Numbered from the stretch's first letter, positions 19,085-29,070 are shown. The stretch is DNA of 64,000 nt from NCEH01 sp043195095 (GCF_043195095.1 NZ_JBAFWN010000016.1), one strand, 5' to 3'. Translations and numbers: made by a program. Notes: a model not told the origin generated them from the sequence alone.

Positions 19085-20003
19085 ACACCCGGTGCCGGCT
19101 GGAGAAAAGCGGAGGCAGGGATGAGATGCTCCCTCCCCCCTTGAGGGGGAGGGATGGGGTGGGGGGTGTGGGGCCGCGAACACTACCCTCGCCCGGACAC
19201 ACGGAGAGACACCCCCCTCCCTGCCCTCCCCCGCAAGAGGGGAGGAGAAAAGCGGCGGCCGGGATGAGATGCCCCTCCCCCCTTGAGGGGGAGGGATGGG
19301 GTGGGGGGTATGGCGCCGCGAGCACCACCCTCGCCCGGACAAGCGGAGAGACACCCCCCTCCCTGCCCTCCCCCGCAAGGGGGGAGGAGAAACACTGAGG
19401 CCGGAATGAGATGCGCCCTCCCCCCTTGAGGGGGAGGGATGGGGTGGGGGGTATGGCGCCGCGATTACCACCCTCGCCCGGACAAGCGGAGAGACCCCCC
19501 TCCCTGCCCTCCCCCGCAAGGGGGGAGGAGAAAAGCAGCGGTCGGGATGAGATGCCCCCTCCCCCCTTGAGGGGGAGGGATGGGGTGGGGGGTAGGGCCG
19601 CGAACACCACCCTCGCCCGAACAAGCGGAGAGACACCCCCCTCCCTGCCCTCCCCCACAAGGGGGGAGGAGAAACACTGAGGCTGGGATGAGATGCCCCC
19701 TCCCCCCTTGAGGGGGAGGGTTGGGGTGGGGGGTTGGGCGCCGCGAGCACCACCCTTGCCCGGACAAGCGGAAAGATACCCCCCTCCCTGCCCTCCCCCG
19801 CAAGGGGGAGGAGAAACACTGAGGCAGGGACGAGATGCGCCCTCCCCCCTTGAGGGGGAGGGATGGGGTGGGGGGTTGGGGCCGCGAACACCACTCGCCC
19901 GGACAAGCGGAGAGCCCCCTCCCTGCCCTCCCCCGCAAGGGGGGAGGAGAAACACTGAGGCTGGGATGAGATGCGCCCTCTCCCACAAGGAGAGGAGAAA
20001 CCC
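19085..20003. repeat. Tandem array of ~141-bp GC-rich palindromic repeats
   Basis: Six full units and a truncated seventh begin with (A)TGAGATG-like sequence near 19121, 19264, 19406, 19547, 19688, 19830 and 19966, giving periods of 143, 142, 141, 141, 142 and 136. Each unit has a stem of CCCTCCCC with GGGGGAGGG around a TTGA turn, then GGGATGGGGTGGGG, a GCCGCGA core, CACCCTCGCCC, CGGAGAGAC, and closing CCCTCCCC/GGGGAGGAG arms. Units differ by point changes and small indels. The array fills the gap between adhC and mgtA. The lack of stop codons makes long spurious frames in several phases; no gene is called. Confidence 0.92.
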
Positions 20004-20007
20004 GCCC

Positions 20008-22512
20008 CTACACCCGCGCCATGGCGAAGCGCTTCAGCCCCTCGGCCATGGCGAGATAGGCGATGACCAGCAGCGCCAATGCCCCGAGCAGGGCCGGCGG
20101 CAGCAAGGCGAAGCCGAACCAGGCGCCGAATGGCGTGAACGGCAGCACCATGGCCACGAGCAGCGCGCCGAGCGAGGAGGCGGCAAGCAGCGGATGGGGC
20201 AAATCCGCCCACGGCCGCGCGCGGGTGCGGATGATGAAGATGACGAGGATCTGCGTCGCCATGGATTCCAGGAACCACGCGGTGCGGAAGGCATCCGGCG
20301 TCACGTGGAACAGGAAGATCAGGCCGCCGAAGGTGAGCAGGTCGAACACCGAGGAGAGCGGGCCCATGATGGCCGCGAACCGCACCAGCCCGGACATGTC
20401 CCACACCTGCGGCCGCGCCAGCGCCTCGGCGCGCACCCGGTCGAACGGGATGCCGATTTCCGAGAGGTCGTAGAGCAGGTTGTTGAGCAGGATCTGGGTC
20501 GGCAGCATGGGCAGGAACGGCAGGAACAGGGAGGCCGCCGCCATGGACAGCATGTTGCCGAAATTGGAGCTGGCGGCCATGCGCACATATTTGAGGATGT
20601 TGACGAAGGTGCGCCGCCCTTCCTCCACCCCGTCCGCCACCACGCCGAGATCGCTTTCCAGCAAAATCATGTCCGCCGCCGCCTGGGCGACGCCGGTGGC
20701 GCCATCCACGGAAAGGCCGATATCGGCGGCTTTGAGCCCCGGCGCGTCGTTGATGCCGTCGCCGAGGAACCCCACCACCGCGCCGCGCGCCTGGAGCGCC
20801 TTGACGATGCGCGACTTCTGGTCCGGCGCGAGGCGGCCATAGGCATCCACTTCGCGCACCCGCACCGCGAGCGCATCGTCGCTCAAGGCCGCCACGTCCG
20901 CCCCGGAGAGCACTTCGGCCGCATTCAGCCCGACGAGGCCGGCGAGGCGCCGCACCACCACCGGGTCGTCACCGGAAAGGATCTTCAGCCGAACCCCGGC
21001 CTTGGCGAGGCGCGCGATGGCGGCGGCGGCGGTGGCCTTGGGCGGATCGGCAAACGCGCACAGGCCCTCGAACACCAGCCCGGCTTCATCTTCCACGGTC
21101 AGTTCGCGCGGCGCACCGGTCCAGGGTTTCGAGGCCACCGCCACCGCGCGCAATCCCTCGCCCGCCAGCGCCTGGACCAAAGCATGCGCCGCATCCTGCG
21201 CGGTGGCGTCCATGGGGCTGCCGTCGCGGCGCGTGGTGCACAGATTCAGCACCGCCTCCGGCGCGCCCTTCACGATCAGCAGATGGGCGTCCGGCCCCCG
21301 CGCGAGCACAGAGCCGATGCGGCGGGAAAAATCGAAGGCGTGCACTTCCTCCATCACCCAGCCGGCCGCCGGATCGTGACGGCAGTCCAGCAGCGCGGCA
21401 TCGAGCGCGCCGCGATCACCGCCGAGATGGGCGGCAAGGGCGGCGAGGGTGGCGGCGCGCGGGTCTTCCGCGCCTTCGGGATCGAGGCTTTTCGCAAGCG
21501 TGATGCGGGCTTCGGTGAGGGTGCCGGTCTTGTCCGTGCACAGCACGTTCATGGCGCCGAGATCGTGGATCGCGGCGAGGCGCTTCACGATCACCTTGCG
21601 CGCCGCCATGCGCAGCGCGCCGCGCGAAAGGGTCACGGTGGTGATCATGGGCAGCAGTTCGGGCGTCAGCCCCACCGCCAGCGCCACCGCGAACATGAGC
21701 GATTCCAGCACCGGCCGGCCGAACAGCATGTGCGCGGTCAGCACCAGCAGCACCAGCGCCAGGGTGAGCCGGGCCGTCAGCAGGCCGAAGGCGTGGAGGT
21801 CGCGCTGGAACGGCGACGGGGTCTGGGCTTGCGCGAGCGCGGAGGCCGCCTCGCCGAACAGGCTGTCGCGCCCGGTGTGGACCACCAGCGCCACCGCCTC
21901 GCCGGTCTGCGCCACCGCGCCGCGAAACACCGCATTGTCGGCTTCGGCAGGCATGGCGGAGGTGATCACGCCCGGCTGCTTGCGCACCGGATAGGGTTCG
22001 CCGGTCAGTGCCGCCTCATCGCAGGTGAAGGCGTTGGCCTCCAGCACCCGCGCGTCGGCGGGAATGATGTCGCCGGCGCGGATGCGCACCAGATCGCCGG
22101 GCACGAGATCGCCCACGTCCACCTCGACGAAGGCACCGTCGCGCTTGGCCTCCGCCTTCACGGCGACCGAGCGGCGCAGCATTTCGGCGGCCTTGAGCGC
22201 CTGGCCCTCCTGCACCGTGTCGAGAATGATGGAAAGGCCAAGGATGGCGAGAATGATCGTCCCGCCCACCGCATCGCCGGTCGCCACCGACACAGCGCCG
22301 GCGGCCAGCAGGATCAGCGAAAGCGGCTCCAGCAGGCGCCGCACCACGGCGCGCACCGCGCCCACCTTCTTGGGCTGGCTGTCGGCATTCACGCCATAGC
22401 GGGCGCGGCGGTCCTCGACCTCGGCCGCGCTCAGGCCGCCCGACGTGCAGCCGAGCCCCGAGAGCAGCGCCGCAACGGGCAAGGTCCAGAAAGCTTTGTC
22501 CGATGCGGCCAT
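20008..22512 (-). CDS. mgtA: Magnesium-transporting P-type ATPase
   Basis: An 834-residue P-type ATPase close to the P3B (MgtA/MgtB) group, which imports Mg2+. The phosphorylation motif DKTGTLTE, actuator TGEPYPV, and hinge GDGINDAPGLKAADIGLSVDGA are intact. A C-terminal membrane block includes NFGNMLSMAAASLFLPFLPMLPTQILLNN, characteristic of the family. It is somewhat shorter than the enterobacterial protein. It is the last gene of the phaC operon, 25 bases after fabI. The ATG at 22512 is chosen because longer frames would run into fabI. Confidence 0.87.
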   Translation of the reverse strand: MAASDKAFWTLPVAALLSGLGCTSGGLSAAEVEDRRARYGVNADSQPKKVGAVRAVVRRLLEPLSLILLAAGAVSVATGDAVGGTIILAILGLSIILDTVQEGQALKAAEMLRRSVAVKAEAKRDGAFVEVDVGDLVPGDLVRIRAGDIIPADARVLEANAFTCDEAALTGEPYPVRKQPGVITSAMPAEADNAVFRGAVAQTGEAVALVVHTGRDSLFGEAASALAQAQTPSPFQRDLHAFGLLTARLTLALVLLVLTAHMLFGRPVLESLMFAVALAVGLTPELLPMITTVTLSRGALRMAARKVIVKRLAAIHDLGAMNVLCTDKTGTLTEARITLAKSLDPEGAEDPRAATLAALAAHLGGDRGALDAALLDCRHDPAAGWVMEEVHAFDFSRRIGSVLARGPDAHLLIVKGAPEAVLNLCTTRRDGSPMDATAQDAAHALVQALAGEGLRAVAVASKPWTGAPRELTVEDEAGLVFEGLCAFADPPKATAAAAIARLAKAGVRLKILSGDDPVVVRRLAGLVGLNAAEVLSGADVAALSDDALAVRVREVDAYGRLAPDQKSRIVKALQARGAVVGFLGDGINDAPGLKAADIGLSVDGATGVAQAAADMILLESDLGVVADGVEEGRRTFVNILKYVRMAASSNFGNMLSMAAASLFLPFLPMLPTQILLNNLLYDLSEIGIPFDRVRAEALARPQVWDMSGLVRFAAIMGPLSSVFDLLTFGGLIFLFHVTPDAFRTAWFLESMATQILVIFIIRTRARPWADLPHPLLAASSLGALLVAMVLPFTPFGAWFGFALLPPALLGALALLVIAYLAMAEGLKRFAMARV

Positions 22513-22537
22513 GATATCGCGGACCCCTTCATCCCCC

Positions 22538-23311
22538 TCAGGCGACGATGTGGAAACCCGCGTCGGCATAGACCACGGAGCCGGTGAGCGGCGCCCCGGC
22601 CTCGCTCACCAGGAAGGCCGCCACCTTGCCGATCTGCTCTGTGGACACGAGATGGTTCGCCGGGGTGCGGGCGCGCACCTTGTCCAGCAATTCGTCGAAG
22701 CGCTCGATGCCGGAGGCGGCGCGGGTCTGCACCGGGCCGGTGGAGAGGGCATGGACGCGGATGCCCGCCGCCGCGAGGTCGGCCGCCAGATAGCGCACGG
22801 TGGATTCCAGCGCCGCCTTCACCGGGCCCATGAGATTGTAATTGTCGACCACCCGCTCGCTGCCGAAGAAGCTCACGGTCTGGAGCGAGCCGCCGGTCTT
22901 CATCAATGGCAGCGCCAGCTTCGCCATGCGGATGAACGAATGGCAGGACACGTCCATGGCCATGGCGAAGCCCTCGGCGGAGCAGTTCACAAGGCCGGTG
23001 TGCAGATCCTCGCGGGGGGCGAAGGCGATGGAATGGAACACGAAATCCAGGCTGCCCCATTGCCGCTCGATGGTGGCGAACACCTCTTCCAGCTGGCCGG
23101 GAATGCGCACGTCGCACGGCACGATGATGGAGGCCTCCAGGCTCTCCGCCAGCGGGCGCACGTAAGGCGCCGCCTTCTCGTTGAGATAGGTGACGGCGAG
23201 TTCCGCCCCGGCGTCGCGGAACGCGCGCGCGCAGCCATGGGCGATGCTCTCGGCATTGGCGATGCCGACCACGAGGCCGCGCTTTCCGGCGAGATCGACG
23301 ATAGGGCTCAT
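22538..23311 (-). CDS. fabI: Enoyl-[acyl-carrier-protein] reductase (NADH)
   Basis: A 257-residue short-chain dehydrogenase that reduces trans-2-enoyl-ACP in fatty-acid elongation. The FabI-type active site is Tyr158-x2-Met161-x3-Lys165 (YNLMGPVK). The nucleotide motif is GIANAESIAHGCA, and SIAFAPREDL matches the family. Its start overlaps the ackA stop. Alphaproteobacteria often carry more than one fabI; the placement with acetate and PHB genes suggests the secondary copy in a carbon-overflow operon. Confidence 0.9.
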   Translation of the reverse strand: MSPIVDLAGKRGLVVGIANAESIAHGCARAFRDAGAELAVTYLNEKAAPYVRPLAESLEASIIVPCDVRIPGQLEEVFATIERQWGSLDFVFHSIAFAPREDLHTGLVNCSAEGFAMAMDVSCHSFIRMAKLALPLMKTGGSLQTVSFFGSERVVDNYNLMGPVKAALESTVRYLAADLAAAGIRVHALSTGPVQTRAASGIERFDELLDKVRARTPANHLVSTEQIGKVAAFLVSEAGAPLTGSVVYADAGFHIVA

Positions 23312-24498
23312 CGTACGGGCTCCAGATGCTGGATGATGCTGACCGCCTCGTCGGCGATCACCTGTTCCTCGTCCGTGGGGATGACGAAGACCTTGATTTT
23401 GCTGTCGAGGCTGCAAATCATCGCGGCATTGGCGGCATTGGCTTGCTCGTCCAGCTTCATGCCGAGCCAGCCGAGGCGCGCCGCCACGGCGCTGCGAATC
23501 TCGCCCTGGTGCTCGCCGATCCCGGCGGTGAAGACGAACCCATCCAGCCCGCCGAGCGTATTGGCGAGCGCCGCCGTCTCGCGCGCGATGCGGAAGGTGA
23601 ACAATTCGAGCGCCTCGCGCGCTTCCTCCGCATGGGAGGCCAGCAGCGCGCGGCTGTCGGCGCTGATGCCGGAGACGCCCAGCAGGCCCGAGCGGTGGTA
23701 GAGAATGTCTTCCACCTCCTCCAGCGGGCGCTTTTCCTCTTTCAGCATATGGATCACGACCCCCGGATCGAGCGTGCCGCAGCGCGTCGCCATGGGGATG
23801 CCGTCGAGGGTGGAAAAGCCCATGGAGGTGTCGCGGCTGATGCCGCCGGAGAGCGCGCACAGGCTGGCGCCGCTGCCGAGATGCGCCACCACCACGCGCC
23901 CGCCGAAAGTCGGATCATGCCGGCCCAGCTCGCGGGCGATGTATTTGTAGGAGAGGCCGTGGAAGCCGTAGCGCTTCACGCCGGCATTGAACATCTCGCG
24001 CGGCAGGGCGAAGCGGCGCACCAAGTCCGCCTGGGTCCGGTGGAAGGCGGTGTCGAAGGAGGCCACCTGCGGCAAATCCGGCCGCAGGTGATGCAGCGCC
24101 TTGATGATGCGCACGCTCTGCGGCTGGTGCAGGGGCGCGAGCGGGACCAGGCTCTCGATGCCCTTGAAGGTCTCATGGTCGATCAGCGCGGGACCGGCGA
24201 AGCGGTCGCCGCCATGCACCACCCGGTGCCCCACGGCGGTGAGATCGGCAACGCCGAAATGGTCCACCAGCCAGCGCAACGTCTCGTCGATCACCTCGCG
24301 CAAATCCTCGGTGACGGCGCTGGTCAGGCGAATATCCCGCGCCTCGCCACCTTCGCTGAGGCTGAGAACCAGCGGGCTGTGGCGCAGGTCGATAATGCCC
24401 CGGCCAAGCCGACGGGCATGGTCGCCCTCCACCGCGAACAGGCCCATCTTCAAGGTCGAGGAGCCGGGGTTGAAGGTCAGCAGGATATGGTCGCTCAC
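23308..24498 (-). CDS. ackA: Acetate kinase
   Basis: A 396-residue acetokinase interconverting acetyl phosphate plus ADP with acetate plus ATP. The N-terminal NPGSSTLK (Asn10) binds substrate. GHRVVHGG, the HLGSGASLCA phosphate loop, and TAGIGEHQGEIR are all present. Translation starts at a GTG (24498) that overlaps the end of the upstream phosphotransacylase gene. Propionate or butyrate could also be used, because the upstream gene belongs to the mixed acetyl/butyryl transferase group. Confidence 0.93.
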   Translation of the reverse strand: MSDHILLTFNPGSSTLKMGLFAVEGDHARRLGRGIIDLRHSPLVLSLSEGGEARDIRLTSAVTEDLREVIDETLRWLVDHFGVADLTAVGHRVVHGGDRFAGPALIDHETFKGIESLVPLAPLHQPQSVRIIKALHHLRPDLPQVASFDTAFHRTQADLVRRFALPREMFNAGVKRYGFHGLSYKYIARELGRHDPTFGGRVVVAHLGSGASLCALSGGISRDTSMGFSTLDGIPMATRCGTLDPGVVIHMLKEEKRPLEEVEDILYHRSGLLGVSGISADSRALLASHAEEAREALELFTFRIARETAALANTLGGLDGFVFTAGIGEHQGEIRSAVAARLGWLGMKLDEQANAANAAMICSLDSKIKVFVIPTDEEQVIADEAVSIIQHLEPVR

Positions 24499-25901
24499 AA
24501 TGTCACCCCGTCGAGCTTGGGCTGGCCGGCGACGGAGAGCTTGGCGAGGGCCACCGAAGCGAGGCGCACCTTCAGCGCGTCCGACCGGCTGGTGAGGATG
24601 ATCGGCACGCGCGCCCCGAGCACCAGCCCGGCCGCATCGGCGCCGGCCAGATAGATCAATTGCTTGGCCAGCATGTTGCCGGCCTCCAGGTTCGGCACCA
24701 GCAGGATGTCCGGCTGCCCGGCGACGGGCGAGACGATCTGCTTGATATGCGCGGCATCGAGGCTGATGGCATTGTCGAAGGCGAGCGGCCCGTCCACCTT
24801 GGCGCCGGTGATCTGGCCGCGCGCCGCCATGATGGTGAGCGCCGCCGCATCGATGGTGGCCGGCATGTCCGGGTTCACCGTCTCCACCGCCGCGAGCACC
24901 GCCACCAGCGGCTCGGCGACGCCGAGGCGGTGCAGCAGGTCGATGGCGTTCTGGCAGATGTCGCGCTTCTGCTCCAGGGTCGGAGCGATGTTGATGGCGG
25001 CATCAGTGACGATCAGCGGCTTGGGATAGGACGGCACGTCCAGCGCATAGACATGGCTGATGCGCCGCTCGGTGCGCAGGCCGGAAGCGGCCGCGACCAC
25101 CGCGCCGAGCAGTTCGTCGGTATGCAGGCTGCCCTTCATGAGCGCCGCGCATTCGCCGGAAGCGGCCAGCGCCGCCCCGCGCACGGCGGCGGCGTGGCTG
25201 TGCTCCACCGCCTCGATGCGCAGGCCCGCGAGCGAGATGCCCGCCTTCTCCGCGATCGCGCGGATCTTGTGCTCCGGGCCGATCAGGATCGGCTCGATCA
25301 GCCCCTCGTCGCGCGCCTCGATGGCAGCTTGCAGCGCCTCGATGCTGCAGGGATGCACCACGCCCACGCGCATGGGCGGCAGGGAGCGGGCGCGCTGGAC
25401 GAATTCGGAATAGCGCTCGCCGCCGCGCAGCAGCACCTCGGGCACGGCGATGCGCGGCAGGGCGAGCTTTTCCGACGGGGCGATCACGGTGGCGGTGCCG
25501 GTCAGCACGTCGCTGCCGGTCTGGTTGATGCAGCGCGTGTCAAACAGGACGATGCGCTTTTCCGGCTTCTTCTCTAGCACCGTCACGGTGGCGGTAATGG
25601 TGTCGCCGGGCGCCACGGGCTTCCTGAAATGCAGGTCCTGCGACAGATAGATGGTGCCCGGCCCGGGCAGTTCCGTGCCGAGCAAGGTCGAGATCAGCCC
25701 GCCGGTCCACATGCCGTGGATCACCACATGGCCGAAAATGTCGGTGGCGGCATAGGCCTTGTCGAGATGGGCGGGGTTCACGTCGCCGGAGACGGCGGCG
25801 AACAATTCGATATCCTCATTCTTGACCACCCGCGTCAGCGAGGCGGAATCGCCCACGTTCAATTCGTCAAACGTGCGGTTCAGCAGCAAAGGCGCGTTCA
25901 T
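24495..25901 (-). CDS. MaoC-domain/phosphate acetyl(butyryl)transferase fusion
   Basis: A 468-residue bifunctional protein. Residues about 1-145 are a MaoC-like hot-dog hydratase domain with the D-x4-H-type active site in AAVSGDVNPAHLDKAYA. Residues about 165-468 form a PTA/PTB phosphotransacylase that swaps CoA for phosphate on acetyl- or butyryl-CoA. The hydratase module would act on crotonyl-CoA-type substrates, linking the PHB and acyl-phosphate branches. The start at 25901 follows 8 bases after phaC. This fusion is known in alphaproteobacteria; the physiological substrate is not settled by sequence. Confidence 0.88.
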   Translation of the reverse strand: MNAPLLLNRTFDELNVGDSASLTRVVKNEDIELFAAVSGDVNPAHLDKAYAATDIFGHVVIHGMWTGGLISTLLGTELPGPGTIYLSQDLHFRKPVAPGDTITATVTVLEKKPEKRIVLFDTRCINQTGSDVLTGTATVIAPSEKLALPRIAVPEVLLRGGERYSEFVQRARSLPPMRVGVVHPCSIEALQAAIEARDEGLIEPILIGPEHKIRAIAEKAGISLAGLRIEAVEHSHAAAVRGAALAASGECAALMKGSLHTDELLGAVVAAASGLRTERRISHVYALDVPSYPKPLIVTDAAINIAPTLEQKRDICQNAIDLLHRLGVAEPLVAVLAAVETVNPDMPATIDAAALTIMAARGQITGAKVDGPLAFDNAISLDAAHIKQIVSPVAGQPDILLVPNLEAGNMLAKQLIYLAGADAAGLVLGARVPIILTSRSDALKVRLASVALAKLSVAGQPKLDGVTL

Positions 25902-25909
25902 GATGGATC

Positions 25910-27766
25910 TCACGCTTGCAGGACATAGGTGCCGGGGGCGTCGTCGAGCGGGGCATAACCCGCCCCCGGCGCGCCCATGGGCGGGGGAGAGACAAGGCCG
26001 GGGGAAGAGCGCTGCGCCAGCCAGCTTTGCCAGGCGGGCCACCAGGAGCCCGGCTGCACGGGCGTGCCGGCGAACCATTCGTCGGGACCGAGGCAAGGGT
26101 CCATGGCCCCCTTCTCGCGCAAGCGGAACTGGCGATGCGGATGGCCCGGCTCGCTGACGATGCCGGCATTGTGCCCGCCGCTGGTCAGCACGAAGGTGAC
26201 GTCGGTGTCGGTGAGATAGTGGATCTTATAGACCGAGCGCCAAGGCGCGATGTGGTCGCGCTCGGTGCCCACGGTGAAGATCGGCACGCGGATGTCCTGG
26301 ATCGCGATCGGATGGCCGTTCACCACATAGCGGCCCGAGGCGAGATCATTGTTCAGGAACAGCTTGCGCAGATAATCCGAATGCATCTTGTAGGGCATGC
26401 GGGTGGCGTCGGCGTTCCAGGCCATCAAATCGTTCATGGGGTAGCGCTCGCCCATGAGATAATCATGCACCATGCGCGACCAGACCAGATCGTTGGACTT
26501 AAGCAGCTGGAAGGCGCCGGCCATCTGGGTGCTGTCCAGATAGCCGCGATCCCACATCATGTCCTCCAGCAGGCTCACCTGGCTGTGGTCGATGAACAAT
26601 TCCAGCTCACCCGGCTCGGTGAAATCGGTCTGGGCCGCGAACAAGGTCATGGAGGCGAGGCGCGTGTCCCCGGCATCCGCCATGGCCGCCGCCGCGACCG
26701 TCAGCAGCGTGCCGCCGAGGCAATAGCCCACCGCGTGGACTTTCTCGCCCGGCACCACCGCGCTGATCGCGTCCAATGACGCAGCAACGCCGAGCTGGCG
26801 ATAATCCTCGAAGCTGAGATCGCGGTCCTCCGCCGTCACATTGCGCCAGGAGATGGCGAACACCGTGTGCCCCTGCCCCACCAGATAGCGGATCAGCGAA
26901 TTGTTGGGGGAGAGGTCGAGGATGTAATATTTCATGATCCAGGCGGGCACGATCAGCACCGGCTCGCGATACACCCCCGGCGTTGCGGGGCTGTATTGGA
27001 TCAGCTCGACCAGGCGGTTGCGATAGATCACCTTGCCCGGCGTCGCGGCCACATCGCGCCCGACCTTGAAAGCCTCCACGCCGAGCGGCGGCTTGTGGGC
27101 GCGCTTGCGGGCGAGATCTTCCATCAGGTTCTTGGCACCGGCGACAAAATTCGCCCCGCCGCTGGCCACCGATTTCTGCGCCACCTCGGGATTGGCGAAC
27201 GGCAGGTTCGCGGGCGAAGCCATGTCGAGCAATTGGCGGGCCGTGAAGGACACCACTTCCTGATGGTGGGGCGCCATGCCGGGAACGTCGCTGGTCGCCT
27301 CATGCCACCATTGCTGGGTGCGCAGAAAGCCTTCGCGCCAGATGGAATAGGGCCAGCGGCTCCAGCCCTCGCCCCGGAACCGCTCGTCGCCGGTGATCGG
27401 GCCAGCCGCCTCGAACGTGGTCGGCGCGGCGGGATTGAGCATGTGGGCAGCGAATTCGCGTGCGCCGAACATGGCTTTCAGCGCGAGTTCCGTGCGCTTG
27501 CCGGGGGCGGAGGCCAGATGCAGCGCCCAATCGGTGTAAGCGAGCGCGAGCGCCGCAGGCGAGAGGCCGCCAGTCATTTCCGCGATGGCGGCGCCCACGC
27601 GCCGATCGAACAGGCGCAAGCCCTCGTGGTCGACATCCGCGTTCCCGGCGGGCAGCGGGAGGGGGAGTTCATGCGCCGGGGCGGGAGCAGCGGGCGCAGG
27701 CGCCGGCAGCGAAGCCGGGGCGGGCGCGTTCGTGTCGCTGACAAGCTTCAGGACCGTCTCTGCCAT
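25910..27766 (-). CDS. phaC: Class I poly(3-hydroxyalkanoate) synthase
   Basis: A 618-residue PHB synthase that polymerises (R)-3-hydroxybutyryl-CoA on granule surfaces. The lipase-like box GYCLGG holds the catalytic cysteine, with the aspartate region DVTFVLTSGGHNAGIV and the histidine in GGHNAG. An N-terminal Ala/Pro-rich segment of about 40 residues precedes the conserved domain. It heads a five-gene minus-strand operon with tight or overlapping junctions through mgtA. No phaA, phaB or phaZ lies in the window. Confidence 0.94.
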   Translation of the reverse strand: MAETVLKLVSDTNAPAPASLPAPAPAAPAPAHELPLPLPAGNADVDHEGLRLFDRRVGAAIAEMTGGLSPAALALAYTDWALHLASAPGKRTELALKAMFGAREFAAHMLNPAAPTTFEAAGPITGDERFRGEGWSRWPYSIWREGFLRTQQWWHEATSDVPGMAPHHQEVVSFTARQLLDMASPANLPFANPEVAQKSVASGGANFVAGAKNLMEDLARKRAHKPPLGVEAFKVGRDVAATPGKVIYRNRLVELIQYSPATPGVYREPVLIVPAWIMKYYILDLSPNNSLIRYLVGQGHTVFAISWRNVTAEDRDLSFEDYRQLGVAASLDAISAVVPGEKVHAVGYCLGGTLLTVAAAAMADAGDTRLASMTLFAAQTDFTEPGELELFIDHSQVSLLEDMMWDRGYLDSTQMAGAFQLLKSNDLVWSRMVHDYLMGERYPMNDLMAWNADATRMPYKMHSDYLRKLFLNNDLASGRYVVNGHPIAIQDIRVPIFTVGTERDHIAPWRSVYKIHYLTDTDVTFVLTSGGHNAGIVSEPGHPHRQFRLREKGAMDPCLGPDEWFAGTPVQPGSWWPAWQSWLAQRSSPGLVSPPPMGAPGAGYAPLDDAPGTYVLQA

Positions 27767-28373
27767 TTTCGTATCGCCTTTGATCTCTCAGCTGAACGAT
27801 AGCATCGGACGCGCGCCGCCGGGCGTTCAGAACGGTGACATGCGTGCCCGGTCCGCGCTGGACCGCGCCCGGCCGAACAGTCGAAACGCGGCGGCGGATC
27901 CCCGCCGGCCGATGCTTCGCGGCCGCCCGCAACCTAGCGACGTCAGGTGCACCGCAACAGCCTCGGAAACTACGTAAGCAGGATTGACATGCCGGCTAAG
28001 TGCTTGCCGATAAAGGGCTAGCGTCCCGCGCGGCGGTGACCCACGGACAGGTGACGCAGCGCAGTGCACGAGGGTGGGCGCGGCCGCGACAGCCTCCGCC
28101 AAAGCGCCGCCCGCGTGAAAATGAAGCTGCCGCTGCGAGAGACGGACCGGCGCGGGGAACTTGGCTGTAGATTCGAACTTGATACCTCTTGGCGGCGTGA
28201 CACACGGATGTGCAAGAATGCGTCGATACAGACTTTGAACCCGGGTGCCCACATCCGCCCTGCCCACCCCGCCGCCGGACATGCACGCTTGCACGCCCGG
28301 GAGATACGGCCGGTGCACCGCCGTCCCCACGCGAGGCCCGGCTCGGCCGCGCCTCAGTTCCAGGAGCTGTCAA
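27767..28373. other. Divergent intergenic region between phaC and dps
   Basis: About 600 bases without a supportable gene. Several frames remain open because of GC richness, but none has a convincing start or family pattern. Promoters for phaC (minus) and dps (plus) should lie here. I could not identify an OxyR, Fur or other known box by eye. Confidence 0.5.
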
Positions 28374-28955
28374 ATGAGTGACACCAAGTCCCAGGCGCCG
28401 AAGCCCAAAAAGGCCAAGACCGAGGCGAAGACCGAGGGAAAGCTGGACGCCGCGAAGTCGCGCGTCGCCGCCCCCTTGCAGACCCGCAGCAATTATTCCT
28501 CCAACGCGGTGCAGGACATCGCCGGCGCGCTGAACGGCCTGCTGGCCGACGTGTTCGTGCTCTACCTCAAGACCAAGAACTTCCACTGGCACATGTCCGG
28601 CCCGCATTTCCGCGATTATCACCTGCTGCTGGACGAGCAGAGCGACCAGATCTTCGCCATGACCGATCCGATCGCCGAGCGCGTGCGCAAGATCGGCGGC
28701 ATCACGATCAAGTCCATCGGCCAGATCGCCCGCCAGCAGCGCCTGCTGGACAATGACGCCGAATATGTCACCCCGCAGGACATGCTGAGCGAACTGCGCG
28801 ACGACAATGTTCAGCTCGTCGCGTCCATGCGCGAGGTGCACGACCTGTGCGACGAGAACCAGGACGTCGCCACCGCCAGCCTGCTGGAAAACTGGATCGA
28901 CGAGACCGAGCGCCGCGCCTGGTTCTTGTTCGAGACCACCCGCCGCGAGGCCTGA
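28374..28955 (+). CDS. dps: DNA-protecting ferritin-like protein Dps
   Basis: A 193-residue ferritin-superfamily protein that oxidises and stores iron and shields DNA. The intersubunit ferroxidase residues are in KNFHWHMSGPHFRDYHLLLDEQ (His, Asp, Glu). The N-terminal 30 residues are Lys/Ala-rich (PKPKKAKTEAKTEGK), the kind of tail that binds DNA. The start at 28374 follows CAGGAG. It is a single gene, with a weak 9-bp hairpin (28972-28980 with 28995-29003) downstream. Confidence 0.92.
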   Translation: MSDTKSQAPKPKKAKTEAKTEGKLDAAKSRVAAPLQTRSNYSSNAVQDIAGALNGLLADVFVLYLKTKNFHWHMSGPHFRDYHLLLDEQSDQIFAMTDPIAERVRKIGGITIKSIGQIARQQRLLDNDAEYVTPQDMLSELRDDNVQLVASMREVHDLCDENQDVATASLLENWIDETERRAWFLFETTRREA

Positions 28956-29070
28956 TCGCGCGGCCAAGACAGGCTCGAGGACCGGCCCCGCCGCCCTCGA
29001 GCCGAGGCGCGCCGCAAACGGCGTGCCCGTTCCTCGCCCTTCCCTCACCCCATCACGTCCGGGGACACCC

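Noticed and set aside
19121..20000. Regularly spaced repeats as a possible CRISPR array
   Set aside because: The whole 141-bp unit is repeated rather than short repeats with unique spacers, and no cas genes are nearby.
20040..22587. A 964-codon plus-strand frame opposite mgtA and neighbouring long antisense frames
   Set aside because: The minus strand carries a full P-type ATPase with all motifs; the antisense frames are His/Arg/Gly-rich mirror translations without domains.
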